From contig JASSKH010000021.1 in NCBI GenBank assembly GCA_031763025.1, positions 310,001 to 374,000 of the forward strand: DNA of 64,000 nucleotides, written 5' to 3'. This DNA is from Macrocystis pyrifera. Its lineage: Eukaryota > Sar > Phaeophyceae > Laminariales > Laminariaceae. Shown here piece by piece: positions 46,038-55,423 of this stretch; positions within the stretch are counted from its first letter, which is position 1; each line of letters begins with the position of its first letter. The translations under genes were made by a program, and so were the position numbers. The notes beneath the pieces are model-generated. The model made no database searches, had not been told where the DNA came from, and saw only the letters and a program-made list of their open reading frames with translations.

Positions 46038-46703
46038 TCAACAACCGAGCGTCTTCTTCTTGCTGGATGCCGGGGAGGCTCCTCTCGCGACCTGCTTGCC
46101 ACCGCTGTTTGCCGGACCAGCGGCAACCTTTGCTTTCTTGCGCGCGGGAACGGCTCTTTGGGATTGGGCCGGCGAACTGGCAGTAGCTGCGCCCGCAGCA
46201 CCCGAACCCCCGTCATCGGCCTTCGGGTTTCCCTCGGCGCTGGTACCTCTTCGACGAAGCCATCGCTATTTTCCTCCTCCGATTCTCCACTGCTGCTGCT
46301 GTCAAAGCCAGGGCCTGTAGAGCCTTCGTTGTCGTCGATGCTGCTGGCCGAATCGCTTTCGAGGGCGCTTTGCACAGGCGCCTTTGAAGTTTCGGCGGGA
46401 TTCTCAGCAAGATCGCCCCCCGCCAGCAATTCAGTATCCTGAGAGACCGCGCCAGGATCGCTCGCCTCCTGGCTCACTGCGCCCAGGCGGTGGCGCGTGA
46501 CGATACTGCCGTGTGCCGTACCCGTCTCCTTCAGCGTTGAACGTAGCTAGTTCATGGTTTATGTGGTTGACATGTTGTGTGAGTGTGTGCTTGAGGAGGG
46601 CTTGGTTTTCTCTAGCTTTTACAGTCGACAGTTTGGTTTCATTGGAAGTTAGTATGAGATCGAGGGTTTCAATGCAAGCTGTTGGAATGTCTGGGTAAGG
46701 CAT
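46038..46703 (-). pseudogene. Gene with acidic then Lys/Ala-rich tail, frameshifted
   Basis: Minus-strand order: ATG 46,703 (MPYPDIPTACIETLDLILTS, helical, to about 46,545); ETGTAHGSIVTRHRLGAVSQ from about 46,523 after a possible AG acceptor; an acidic Ser/Glu stretch (DSSSSGESEEENSDGF, to about 46,250); then, one base out of frame, GSGAAGAATASSPAQSQRAV and ARKKAKVAAGPANSGGKQVA, ending LGC at TGA (46,040-46,038). Acid-then-basic tails are common in nuclear chromatin or nucleolar proteins, but no domain identifies this one. The single-base shift near 46,243 could be a true mutation or an assembly error. Confidence 0.45.
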
Positions 46704-47227
46704 TGTTGGGAGATGTTCTCAAAACGTGTAGGAGATATGTTGCGTGAGAGGCTTGTTATAGGAGTACCAAAGGGACGGAGATATCCCAGAACGGTATCAC
46801 GGTCCAGGTGAGAGAATCTAAGTAATGGTGAAGAGGACCAGTACAGCAGTAGGCCAATCAGCTACAGAGCTTGGGACGATCTACGAGAATAGAACGTTTG
46901 AATTCCGCTACGAATGTCGTATTTGTGAGGCAATAGCGTACAAGAGGGGGACATGTTGGAAATAGCGAGAGGAGGGTGGTAGCTCTTGATGGGGCAACGG
47001 CACGCATCCCGTTGACCTCGTGGGTTTAGGAAGACAAAACTGGAAAAGTATAATCAGAGTAGTTGGACAAGCGAGCAGAGCACCGCTCACCCCCCGCTGT
47101 TCAGTGTGTGTGCATCCCAGGGACTCATCCGACCTCAGAAGTAATAAAAGACAAAACAAAATATCCTTGAATTAAAACGAACTGCAGTATCACAGCGAAC
47201 CTGGTTGGATTCTCTAATTTGGAGGGA
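46704..47227. other. No gene recognised
   Basis: This is the upstream flank of the acidic-tail gene. A TACAGCAGTA decamer sits at 46,842. Frames lack motifs. Confidence 0.45.
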
Positions 47228-47230
47228 TAA

Positions 47231-47975
47231 GGCCGTTTCCTATGCGGTTCGATTTTTGAGCTTCAGATTTTGACCCGATCGAATTTTTGAGATGTCAACT
47301 TGGCAAATCGAAACAGTCGTCCTATGCGGAAAAATCAGATTTATTACGCGTGCTGAGATTCGAGCAAACGCCAAGACCAACTGCTTTTGTTGTGGTCTGG
47401 CGCCGCGAAGAGACGCGCTGGGTGCGCTGCCCTGCGCGTAGGACCAAAGCGTCCGAGCCAAGGCTGACTGCCTCTGGTCTGGCGGCGAAGAGACGTGGCA
47501 CGTGCGCTAGAGTCAAGCTGTCTTCGAATTTTGTGTGAATAATGCGTTTGAGTGCTGCTGCTGTTGCTGTACAGCAGTGCAGTCTACGAGTACGTATCCA
47601 CGGAGAGGTGCGCGCCGAGTGCGTTTGTCTTGCTCTCTAGGCCCGAGCCCGCGCCAACGGACCGTAGTCTGGCCCCGGAGGGACGCGCCGCCCGCCGACC
47701 GCGCGCCGGGCGCGAAGCAACGTCGCTATACAGCTGTGTCACCATCCAATTCATCGATCAATCTGCTGCTGTTTGCTGTCGTGGATAACATCTTGAATCT
47801 AGAGAGCATGCCATTTTTCGATTTGAGAATCCGATGACCCAAGTCGTCGGATTCTCAAATCGAAAAAAAATCCGGTCGGATTTTGATTATTTGGACTGCA
47901 CAAGCAGTGTTTTTCATTTTTGAGATCGAAAAATATAAATCTGAAGCTCGAAATCGAACCGCATAGGAAACAGCC
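47231..47975. mobile_element. PIF/Harbinger-like non-autonomous TIR element, copy 2
   Basis: It begins GGCCGTTTCCTATGCGGTTC and ends GCATAGGAAACAGCC, one mismatch in the TIR. The flanks are TAA and TGA. It matches copy 1 across most of its length, including GCGAAGAGACGTGGC and the TCTCAAATCGAAAAAA hairpin region, but lacks the extra internal duplication (745 versus 876 bp). No transposase. Confidence 0.85.
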
Positions 47976-48465
47976 TGAGAACCACTTTTTATCAGATGTT
48001 TTGAAAGGGTTTCCTAAAGATATTGTCCAGGCATAATGGAGCGGGAATACCGATTACCCGCAGGTACCCGGGTACCCGGTTCCCGACAACGCAATTATCC
48101 GCAGGCTTCGACTACCCGGCGGTAATGCTGTCGTGGATAACATCTTGAATCTAGAGAGCATGCCATTTTTCGATTTGAGAATCCGATGACTCAAGTCGTC
48201 GGATTCTCAAATCGAAAAAAATCCGGTCGGATTTTGATTATTTGGACTGCATAAGCAAGGTTATTCATTTTTGAGATCGAAAAATATAAATCTGAAGCTC
48301 GAAATCGAACCGCATAGGAAACAGCCTGGGGAACCACTTTTCATCAGATGTTTTGAAAAGGTTTCCTAAAGATATTGTCCAGAATACCGATTACCCGCGG
48401 GTACCCGGGTACCCGGTTCCCGACAACGCAATTATCCGCAGGCTCCGACTACCCGGCGGGTAATG
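47775..48465 (+). repeat. Tandem duplication of the element end and its flank
   Basis: GCTGTCGTGGATAACATC occurs at 47,775 and again at 48,127, offset 352 bp. Each copy runs through the right TIR end and then a GGTACCCGGGTACCCGG flank. The second lacks a few bases (for example GCATAATGGAGCGG). The duplication therefore arose after the element had landed beside GGGTACCC-rich DNA. Confidence 0.85.
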
Positions 48466-48562
48466 AGCTCGGACCCTACCCGTCAAACGGGTAGGACCCG
48501 TCCGGGTATACCCGCCGGGTACCCGGGTAATTGAAATCAGGGTCAAACCTCTACCCGTGAGA
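48466..48562. repeat. GGGTACCC-rich segment
   Basis: It contains CGGGTAGGACCCGTCCGGG and CGCCGGGTACCCGGGTAATT. The latter phrase also ends the partial family C unit near 20,940, so the same module is present there. Confidence 0.65.
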
Positions 48563-48686
48563 TTTCACAATACTTGTAAAATTAGGTAAAAATGGAATAT
48601 AGACGAGGCGTATTACGCAGTTTGCAAAGTTGAGTATCAACTATTTAATCAGTCGAACTCACAGCTGACGTATTTCAAAATTTATA
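48563..48686 (+). mobile_element. SINE-like short insertion, copy 2
   Basis: TTTCACAATACTTGTAAAAT to CAAAATTTATA, nearly identical to copy 3. It splits a GACCC-type phrase (GAGATTTC / AAAACCTCTTG), showing insertion into the repeat block. No clear target duplication. Confidence 0.85.
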
Positions 48687-48878
48687 AAACCTCTTGACCC
48701 GACCCGACCAGACCCCACCCGTGAGATTTCAAAACCTCTTGACCCGATCCGACCCGACCCGCGAGATTGCAAAAATACTTGACCCGACCCGACCCGACCC
48801 GACCCGGCCCGACCCGCGACATTCTGAAATCCTCCAAACCCGACCCGCGGGTGGGGCCATGACCCGCGAAAAGCCCTG
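48687..48878. repeat. GACCC-type repeat block
   Basis: Long GACCCGACCCG runs with GAGATTTCAAAACCTCTT spacers, closing with TGACCCGCGAAAAGCCCTG. Confidence 0.85.
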
Positions 48879-48987
48879 CATCAGTATATTTTTAGTGTGG
48901 TATTGGCCAAAGAGACATTCCCCTACTCTGTACTTGTACGCGCGTAGAAGTCCTGCTACGAGTAGCAATTTATTTCGTTCAGCTAAC

Positions 48988-49094
48988 CTCGTTTCTCCTG
49001 CCTTGATCTCCATTTTGATGGCAGGTGCATTAAAATTAAAGGCTCCAGCTGCAGCCAAGCCCGCCAACGCCAGCACAGATCGAAGGAGTCGCAT
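48988..49094 (-). CDS. Candidate first exon: bipartite plastid-targeting presequence
   Basis: ATG at 49,094 opens MRLLRSVLALAGLAAAGAFN, followed by FNAPAIKMEIKAGET. This is a textbook signal peptide (basic n-region, Ala/Leu core) whose predicted cleavage falls at A-F, with small and hydroxylated or basic residues after it. Stramenopile plastid precursors use exactly such a signal peptide plus ASAFAP-type motif to cross the four-membrane plastid envelope. A GTTAGC donor-like site ends the exon at 48,988. The next exon was not found because repeats and transposons occupy the downstream side. An ER-secreted protein is the alternative. Confidence 0.45.
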
Positions 49095-49164
49095 GGTCTG
49101 TACCAATGGTGGTGCACGATGCCCCGTGTCTAGCAGTCTCCTTTGTCCTGTTCCCTGTTCTCAA

Positions 49165-49440
49165 TCAAACTCGTGGACTATGAGAGCTGCTCTGATCTCC
49201 ACAAGCCTTGATATTGTTGGCTGTACGTATTTCCTCCAAGCCGAGGCTGCGTAGTGCTAGCTCTCCGGACACAGCAGCAGACGTTTGCAGTTTGGGTTCT
49301 CCGCCTACAAGGTGCTGCTCAAAAGGCAAGGTAGTGCAAGGTACCATCGAGGCGAAAGAGCGGAGCAATGATACGACAAAAAGGGTTTCAGTTTTCATGG
49401 AAGGCATTGATATTAATAGTAGGGGTTGGGGTAAGGGTGG
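49165..49440 (-). other. Unrecognised open frame upstream of the presequence exon
   Basis: The minus-strand frame with MKTETLFVVSLLRSFASMVP and then SAAVSGELALRSLGLEE is protein-like but has no domain. It could be an upstream exon, a 5' UTR or chance. Confidence 0.2.
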
Positions 49441-49468
49441 CGGGCGAAAGCGAAACGGAAAAAAATGG

Positions 49469-49617
49469 AAAACAAGCTGGTTTATCACAATACTTGTAAA
49501 ATTAGGTAAAAATGGAATATAGACGAGGCGTATTACGCAGCTTGCAAAGTTGAGTATCAACTATTTAATCAGTCGAACTCACAGCTGACGTATTTCAAAA
49601 TTTATAAAAACAAGCTG
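49469..49617 (+). mobile_element. SINE-like short insertion, copy 3, with 11-bp TSD
   Basis: The element is 49,480-49,606 (127 bp). AAAACAAGCTG flanks it on both sides (49,469-49,479 and 49,607-49,617), a perfect 11-bp target duplication of the length left by LINE-driven insertion. It has no ORF and no clear terminal inverted repeats. No Pol III A/B box was recognised, so SINE-like describes behaviour only. Confidence 0.85.
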
Positions 49618-50595
49618 CTGTTGTTGGCTACCAGGTACTGGCTACGAGTAGGACGTAATTGGGTCGAACAGCAAAGGCTGGAATAGCAGGAGGAACAGTT
49701 GGGCAGACGTATTTTGAGGCGCAGTGAGGTGAAATTCCGCTGTATGGTATCGGTGTAGACCTGTAGGCTGCTACGTATAGTGACCGCAGTAACTACAGCT
49801 ACTTGCTTCAGAATATTTTGCAGATCCCAACGGGTTGCAGCGAGGGGTGGACATACCTTGATAGTAGATCTTTATGGGGGTTTTGTGTTGGACGCCTGAA
49901 GCCGACCCTCCGTTTGTCCACTACTGGTTGCAGCTCCGCAGCTATTATAGATACCACACGTCATGTGTTGTGCGTCGAGCTCCCTCATATTATCATATTG
50001 GCAGAGTTTACGTAGAATGTGGAGTAAAACGGAGAGTAAGGCGGCAAGGGCGGGTATCGTTTGACACCATGTGTTCAGTCGATGGGCTTGTCTCTGTCTT
50101 CTTCCGACTGAGCGACCCTTCTTCGAGGGATGCCAAGACCAAGACACGAGCTGGACAAGAACTCTACTCGTGCACAGCAGACAGGTGCTGGTACATCGTA
50201 CAGGCAGCGATGGGTGGTGGATAGCTGGTGTCGCCGCCCTTGGATATTAAGATCTTCTCGTGCACTGGTACCTTTTTACAACGAAGTGGGTCCTTTCACA
50301 TGGTAAGATCCAAAGGTGAGCGCACAGACAGGGCTTGGGGCTGAGGCAGGGTCAGGGGTGAACAGAGGGCCAAAGCCCACCTGCAGCACGCGCAAGCCAA
50401 GCCGCGCTCCCGGCGGACCACCCACTCGAGGGGGAAGACTGCGGTAGGGTGTAACACCCCGTACGCTGGCGGTGGTGCTGTGCGCTGGTGGTGGTTCGTT
50501 ACGTTGGAACTTCTAAGAGGAACAAGGAACAAGGCACCACTACCTCAGGGAAGGTACAGGAGCAGTAGTTCTTCCAAACGAACAACCGTACTGCT
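49618..50595. other. No gene recognised
   Basis: Open frames at 49,803-50,532 lack motifs on either strand. A GC-rich patch lies at 50,300-50,460 without clear splice context. Confidence 0.4.
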
Positions 50596-51036
50596 GTGAT
50601 ATTTAATACTGTAGGAGTAGGTTCGGACGTGAGCCTGGGCGTGCGTAGGCTGAGCTGGTCTTGCTCTCCGAGGCTGCGCGTATACTGTACAGCATGCTGT
50701 CCCTGTTGCAGCGGGGCGTGGAGAGTTGGACGTCGTCTCCGCAAGCAAGTTGCGCCGCCGACCCCCTACCCTGGTCTATGATCTCGATGGTCCTCTGGAG
50801 GAGGATGCCCTTGACCCCTGCACGTGCCTCGAAAGCGGTCGGTCGTGGGGACCAATCTCTGTAGGCGCTCGTGGGGGCGGCGGATCGTGCGCTCTCCAAA
50901 AGGGATTATACCCCGGGTCAGAAGTAAGAAGCTCCCCGTGTCCGCTGTGAGGGGGGGGGGAAGGCAAAAGTCGCCGGCTAAAAAGCGTAAGCCTGTTGCG
51001 GCTGTCGATGACTCCGGGATAGACGCAGGAGGTTGA
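50596..51036 (+). CDS. Candidate coding region, basic C-terminus
   Basis: This GC-rich stretch has competing frames. The plus frame ending at TGA 51,036 reads KSPAKKRKPVAAVDDSGIDA, a nuclear-localisation-like basic end. Another plus frame (50,726-50,950) reads LRRRPPTLVYDLDGPLEEDA, which superficially resembles the first HAD motif (D-x-D-G). The minus strand is also open (50,899-50,603). A run of G (50,951-50,960) may have caused frame slippage. I cannot decide the gene structure. Confidence 0.25.
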
Positions 51037-51234
51037 AGTGACACGGATTTTAACAATTACTCCTGGCCTCGTGTCTGTCCTCGGCTCCGATCCGTCGCCC
51101 ACCCCAGTTGGCTTCCTGGCACACTCCTGTTGTTCTGCTTTTTTCTCCCTCATGCCAATATGTCAGATATGTATACTCAGATATATATATATATGTATTA
51201 AGACAATACTTCGGTATAGCGTAGGTGTCTTTCC
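51037..51234. other. No gene; AT microsatellite
   Basis: (AT)n tract at 51,178-51,195. Nothing else recognised. Confidence 0.5.
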
Positions 51235-51415
51235 TCTATAAACCGAATATCCTTCCGTAAATCAGTAGTATCCCTCATACGCTTCTCTGCCAGTCGTTTC
51301 CCAATTTCCATTCCCCACGTCATTTCATTTTAGCTACCGGTATAGTACATCCTATTCCTCATCAACGTTCCATCGTCAGGTAATTGATCGCATTCCTCTG
51401 GCTTCTTCCTCAGAT
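51235..51415 (-). pseudogene. C-terminal and 3' fragment of the Tudor-like repeat family
   Basis: The minus strand encodes EEEARGMRS and then WNVDEE with a stop, matching EEEAGGMRPMTWGWNVDEE at 10.8 kb, plus the shared 3' flank. A stop lies between the two parts. The fragment ends at an AT microsatellite. Confidence 0.75.
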
Positions 51416-51455
51416 ATATATAATAAATATATATATATATATATATATTCATGCC
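51416..51455. repeat. (AT)n microsatellite
   Basis: ATATAT tracts of about 15 and 26 bases, directly at the end of the Tudor-family fragment. Confidence 0.95.
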
Positions 51456-52104
51456 TGAGAGGCGGGAGTTTCTGTCTCAAAGCCCAGAACAAAAGTAATC
51501 ATGATTTTTTCATCCGGCGGACGGGTAAAATCAAGTTAAGATCACCCACTTTCACATCCAACCGTTTGTATTAATGTATGCCGTGTGTCGATTCAACTCG
51601 GCTATTAAACACAGCGGTCCTGCCGTGCCAGGCGGTTACCTGGGTATATCGACCCGCCCCGATCCCCCCACTCGAGTATCAGGTGCGGACGACGGCCACC
51701 CGGGAGGTGTAACTCTCGTGGCAGTACGGGAATTGCGCGATCTCTGGTCGTCCTGAGCGCAGAGCGTACAGCTCGCCGCCTCCGCAACATCACCCGTAGG
51801 CCATGACTGGTGCTACATGTACCGCAGGGGGGGCGCTTTCATGTCCTATATTCTCGGTCGATGAGAGTCATTCGGCCGGGTGACCATCTTATTACTGGCC
51901 TTCTTGATTCTTCAAGCTTTTTATTCACCGACATGGATGGGGTCGTTTTGCTACTTCGTGACAACAAACCATATTCGCGCCCAATTTTGAGTGAGATACA
52001 GAGCCACCCATCAGCGTGACGTATTCGCGGTAATGGAAATGATGGCATCACCCCCCCCATACCGTAGCAACAGTCTTCCATACCTACAGTAGGCGTCTTC
52101 CGCC
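51456..52104. other. No gene recognised
   Basis: A 69-codon plus frame (51,810-52,019; FLFTDMDGVVLLLRDNKPYS) is protein-like but unidentified. The overlapping minus frame continues into the DNA element. Confidence 0.35.
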
Positions 52105-52499
52105 GATGACAATGGGATCGCAAAGTTCCCCCCAAAAGTCTGAATTTCAGAGGTAACGGCCAGAATTTTTCAGTACCGCTTGAAATGAGCTGGGTTATTC
52201 GACACAAATATCCAGACTTTGGGAAACAGAGCGAAAAAAAAATATGTGGAGCAGATGTTGGGCAAAGATCGGCTTGAGTAAACTCAGCCAAATGTTTAGT
52301 TTTCAGCGGCGAGGTTCTCAGTCCTCGAAAGGCATAGATCAACAAAACAAAGGACTGATTCATGAACTCTGAAGGGGGCGCGCTCGTTGGGGGCTCTGAC
52401 CCACCAACAGCGGTGGCACGAGAATATCTTCAGCGGTTGATCGAAAGTTTTTTTTTTTTTCAACTAAAAAGTTCGAAGCATCGTGTTTCCATTGTCATC
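52105..52499. mobile_element. TIR DNA element, copy 2 (395 bp, deletion derivative)
   Basis: Ends GATGACAATGG and CCATTGTCATC are inverted. The interior matches copy 1 (35,885-36,714) through CAGATGTTGGGCAAAGATCGG, GCGGCGAG, CAGTCCTCGA and GGCTCTGACCCA. Copy 1 has about 430 bp more on its right side, so this copy appears internally deleted or copy 1 has gained sequence. Confidence 0.75.
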
Positions 52500-55105
52500 A
52501 GTCTAAAACCTGCTGATACTATCACCTAGTAGTAGCTACGGTTCTATCAAGCATCCGTCACGGTAGCCTTTTCACACCTCGGACATATCATCGATTTTCA
52601 TTTCATTATCTATTTTATTGTGTACATACTTTAGGGCAGATATATTCGGCATCTGCAGAATCTAGCTCATGCTACCAGGTCGGAGCTTGTATTATCTGCA
52701 TGATCTACAGCAGTATAACCTATTTTCTGGGTAGGAACTGTACTGCACAGAACCTGCACAACATCTCATAACAGCAAGTGAGGAACTAGATGATCTGCTG
52801 TACACAGATATATCATGCTCTGTCCGAGGTGGGAAGTTTTTCGAACTTTTGCCGTCAGTTACACCCCTAAATTAACGGGGTCGATCTCGCTACTGTACGT
52901 GAACGCTCCACCCAGGGCTTTTCTAAACTGGTGCCAAGATCCAAGCTCGACCTTACGATTCTGTAGTATTAAATAGTATCATAGTATGATATCACGGTGG
53001 AACATGGTCACAGTTCTATTTGAATACCGGTAGACAGAACCAAAGCTGGTGTGAATACACGGGGGGATATCCGTGTTTTGGGTCCATCGTGGGTTCTGAT
53101 TACTATTACTATGTATTACTATGCATTACTATTAGTACGTGTTGCTATGTATTACTGTTACAACGTATTCCCACCCCCCCCCGGAATATACATTGCTTTG
53201 ACTTGGTTAACTTGATTATAATATAGCGACGAAGGACACGATGAGCGCAAAATTATGAAGGGTCTACCGTATATAATGTAGGGAGAGCGCTCAGCAGGAT
53301 GGGTATCGCCACGCTGGGCGAGTGTCCCACATTTCTGAACGATCCATGTCTTGGAAGCATCCTCCCACCCAAGCAGCCCGACCTGCTACTGTAGCTGTAA
53401 TCGTCATTTCGTTTGGATTTTTTTTCCCTCTCAAGCCCCAACGATACAGCAGTACCTCTTAGTTGGTACCACTATTTTTTTTGTGTTTGCCATCCGCCTA
53501 CATGCAGCACGAGCTTCAACGTTGATCACTCAGAAATATTCCCCGAGAGAAGGAGACCATCAATAGGGGAAACGGGTAACGACTATGATACAAGTAAGTC
53601 GATATGTAACCCATGCTGGGCAGCATGTCGATAGCTGTAGCTGAAATAAGGCAGCCGCTTGCTGGGATTATGAGTGTTGGTGTTCGATAAAGCTTGCGAA
53701 GAAGATACTGTTACACTGGTATGATTTTCATTCTGCCGGCCCGGAAAGAGGTACAGCAGACCAAAGCAAGGCGTGCTAATCGTTTTTCTTCACAGTGCGT
53801 GTTGCAGTGCTAGTGCCTAGTTCACACCCGGCATGCCTGTTGGGAGTTGGGATCGTATTTCTGCGTCGCATATCAGCGCTAATTGAACAGCTACAGTAGT
53901 ACCGGTAACAGTCCAAAAGAAAAAATTGCTATCGCCGGGGATGTGCAGGTAAAGAGAACAGAGCTTCCGCCTTACAGCCTTGGCCGGGCGTAAACGTTCC
54001 ACACATCTGACAGGTCACGATATAGCTGTCTATCAATCTATCTATAGCCTAGCGTAGCTCAGTATAGCCAATAACTAGTATGGACGGTCTTGCATCGGCT
54101 GAATTCCGGTACTGCCACCTGCGCTTCGTGGTCGGACGAGCTAGAAGTAGACCATTGTAGCAGGCACACATGCGGACGCTTGTCAAGCGTTTCTGTTCGG
54201 ATTGGCAGTTCCCAATCGAACTCGAACCTTAAGTGATCCTAACACCGACCACCACCCCCCAAATTGCCATACACGCTCCTACTAAGGTTGCACCTAGGGA
54301 ACAGCGCGGCAACGCATAACGTTGTCGTGTAGTTCAATCATTATAGCAGACACGCTGACGCTCTAGACCGGCGTATATGCTTCGGCCTCAAAAGTGGCGA
54401 GCGTGCAGCAGCTTTTGCGCGGTGCGCCATAGCCGCACCCCACAGGCCGTAGCTGGGCCTACGTATCACAGGGAGGGATGACTACAGTTTACTACAGTAC
54501 CTACAGGCTATGCTAACGCAGTGGGTCAGGCTTCACCCCCTACACGGGTGGCATACGACATCTCGATACACCACTGTACCAGCTAAGACCTGAGAGCAAG
54601 CGTTTCTTCCGCTTCCTCAGTGCCCGACTGAATACAGCTTCGGGGGCAAGCAGCATACCCGCGGCATTGCAAGCCCGCACGAACGGCCGCTGCACGAGAG
54701 GCCTCTCGCTTCTCGCTTGCCTCAAAAACGATCCTTCTCGTCCGCGAGGGCTTGGGGGCGGAGATGTTCGGCCGCCTTTATTCCCTTCAACATTCCACCC
54801 ACGTTGTTTGAAAACAAACTACTTGTAGTTATTAATAGTGTGGGGGTAAAGTTCCGCAGTTCAAGGCTTAATCGCTTTAGGGTCCCAGCTCCACTCTACA
54901 GACAACACACTCGGAATTAGAGTATATTTGGTTTTCTCCACGGTGTACTACTACGTACTATTAATAGCAGAGAGGTAAGTTAGTCAAGGCGGCCTCATAC
55001 TTGCAGCAGGCCGTGTGCGTTCGAAGAAAAAAACAAACAAACAAAAAATACACAATTCCCGCCGCACTCAAAACACACCACTGAAACCACGGCAGCCCGG
55101 CGACC
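52500..55105. other. No gene recognised over 2.6 kb
   Basis: Decamers TACAGCAGTA lie at 52,706 and 53,445, and CTATTAATAG at 54,958. A C run lies at 53,165. A GC-rich patch (54,580-54,790, both strands open, LRKRKKRLL on minus) could hide an exon, but frames disagree. Confidence 0.35.
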
Positions 55106-55423
55106 GCGACCACCTCGAGACGGCGTGCAACGAAACACGCAACGCAACACGCCCCACGCGTTAGCCTATACTTGTTCGCTTCTATTGATCCGGGGTTTGC
55201 GAAAATCGGCGTCGTGCAGCTCTCGCAATCAATGGAAACGCCTAAACAAACGCAGACAGACAGTTCGTACACAACAGACGAACAGCCAGACTTATTGACT
55301 AATGGAAGCCTGTATGTGTACGTATGGACGCAACCCGGTAATAAAAGGGTTTGCATTGCCTACAGGCAAAAACAGGTCTCATTCAAAGGGTTAGTATTCA
55401 CATCGCTTTCAACTCGCCGCTGA
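55106..55423 (+). CDS. Open frame with a RuvC-like first motif (speculative)
   Basis: The plus frame contains YLFASIDPGFAKIGVVQLSQ, then a polar linker, VYVWTQPGNKRVCIAYR and a stop at 55,423. The hydrophobic-D-P-G-x4-G-hydrophobic pattern matches the first beta strand of RuvC-like Holliday junction resolvases. The later catalytic acidic residues expected from about 60 residues on are not visible, and there is no clear ATG. It could be one exon of a resolvase-like gene or chance. Confidence 0.2.
   Translation, partial: ATTSRRRATKHATQHAPRVSLYLFASIDPGFAKIGVVQLSQSMETPKQTQTDSSYTTDEQPDLLTNGSLYVYVWTQPGNKRVCIAYRQKQVSFKGLVFTSLSTRR

Noticed and set aside
50726..50950. HAD or FCP1 phosphatase from the LVYDLDGPL motif
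   Set aside because: Only one short motif matches, the expected T after G is P, and no other HAD motif follows in frame.
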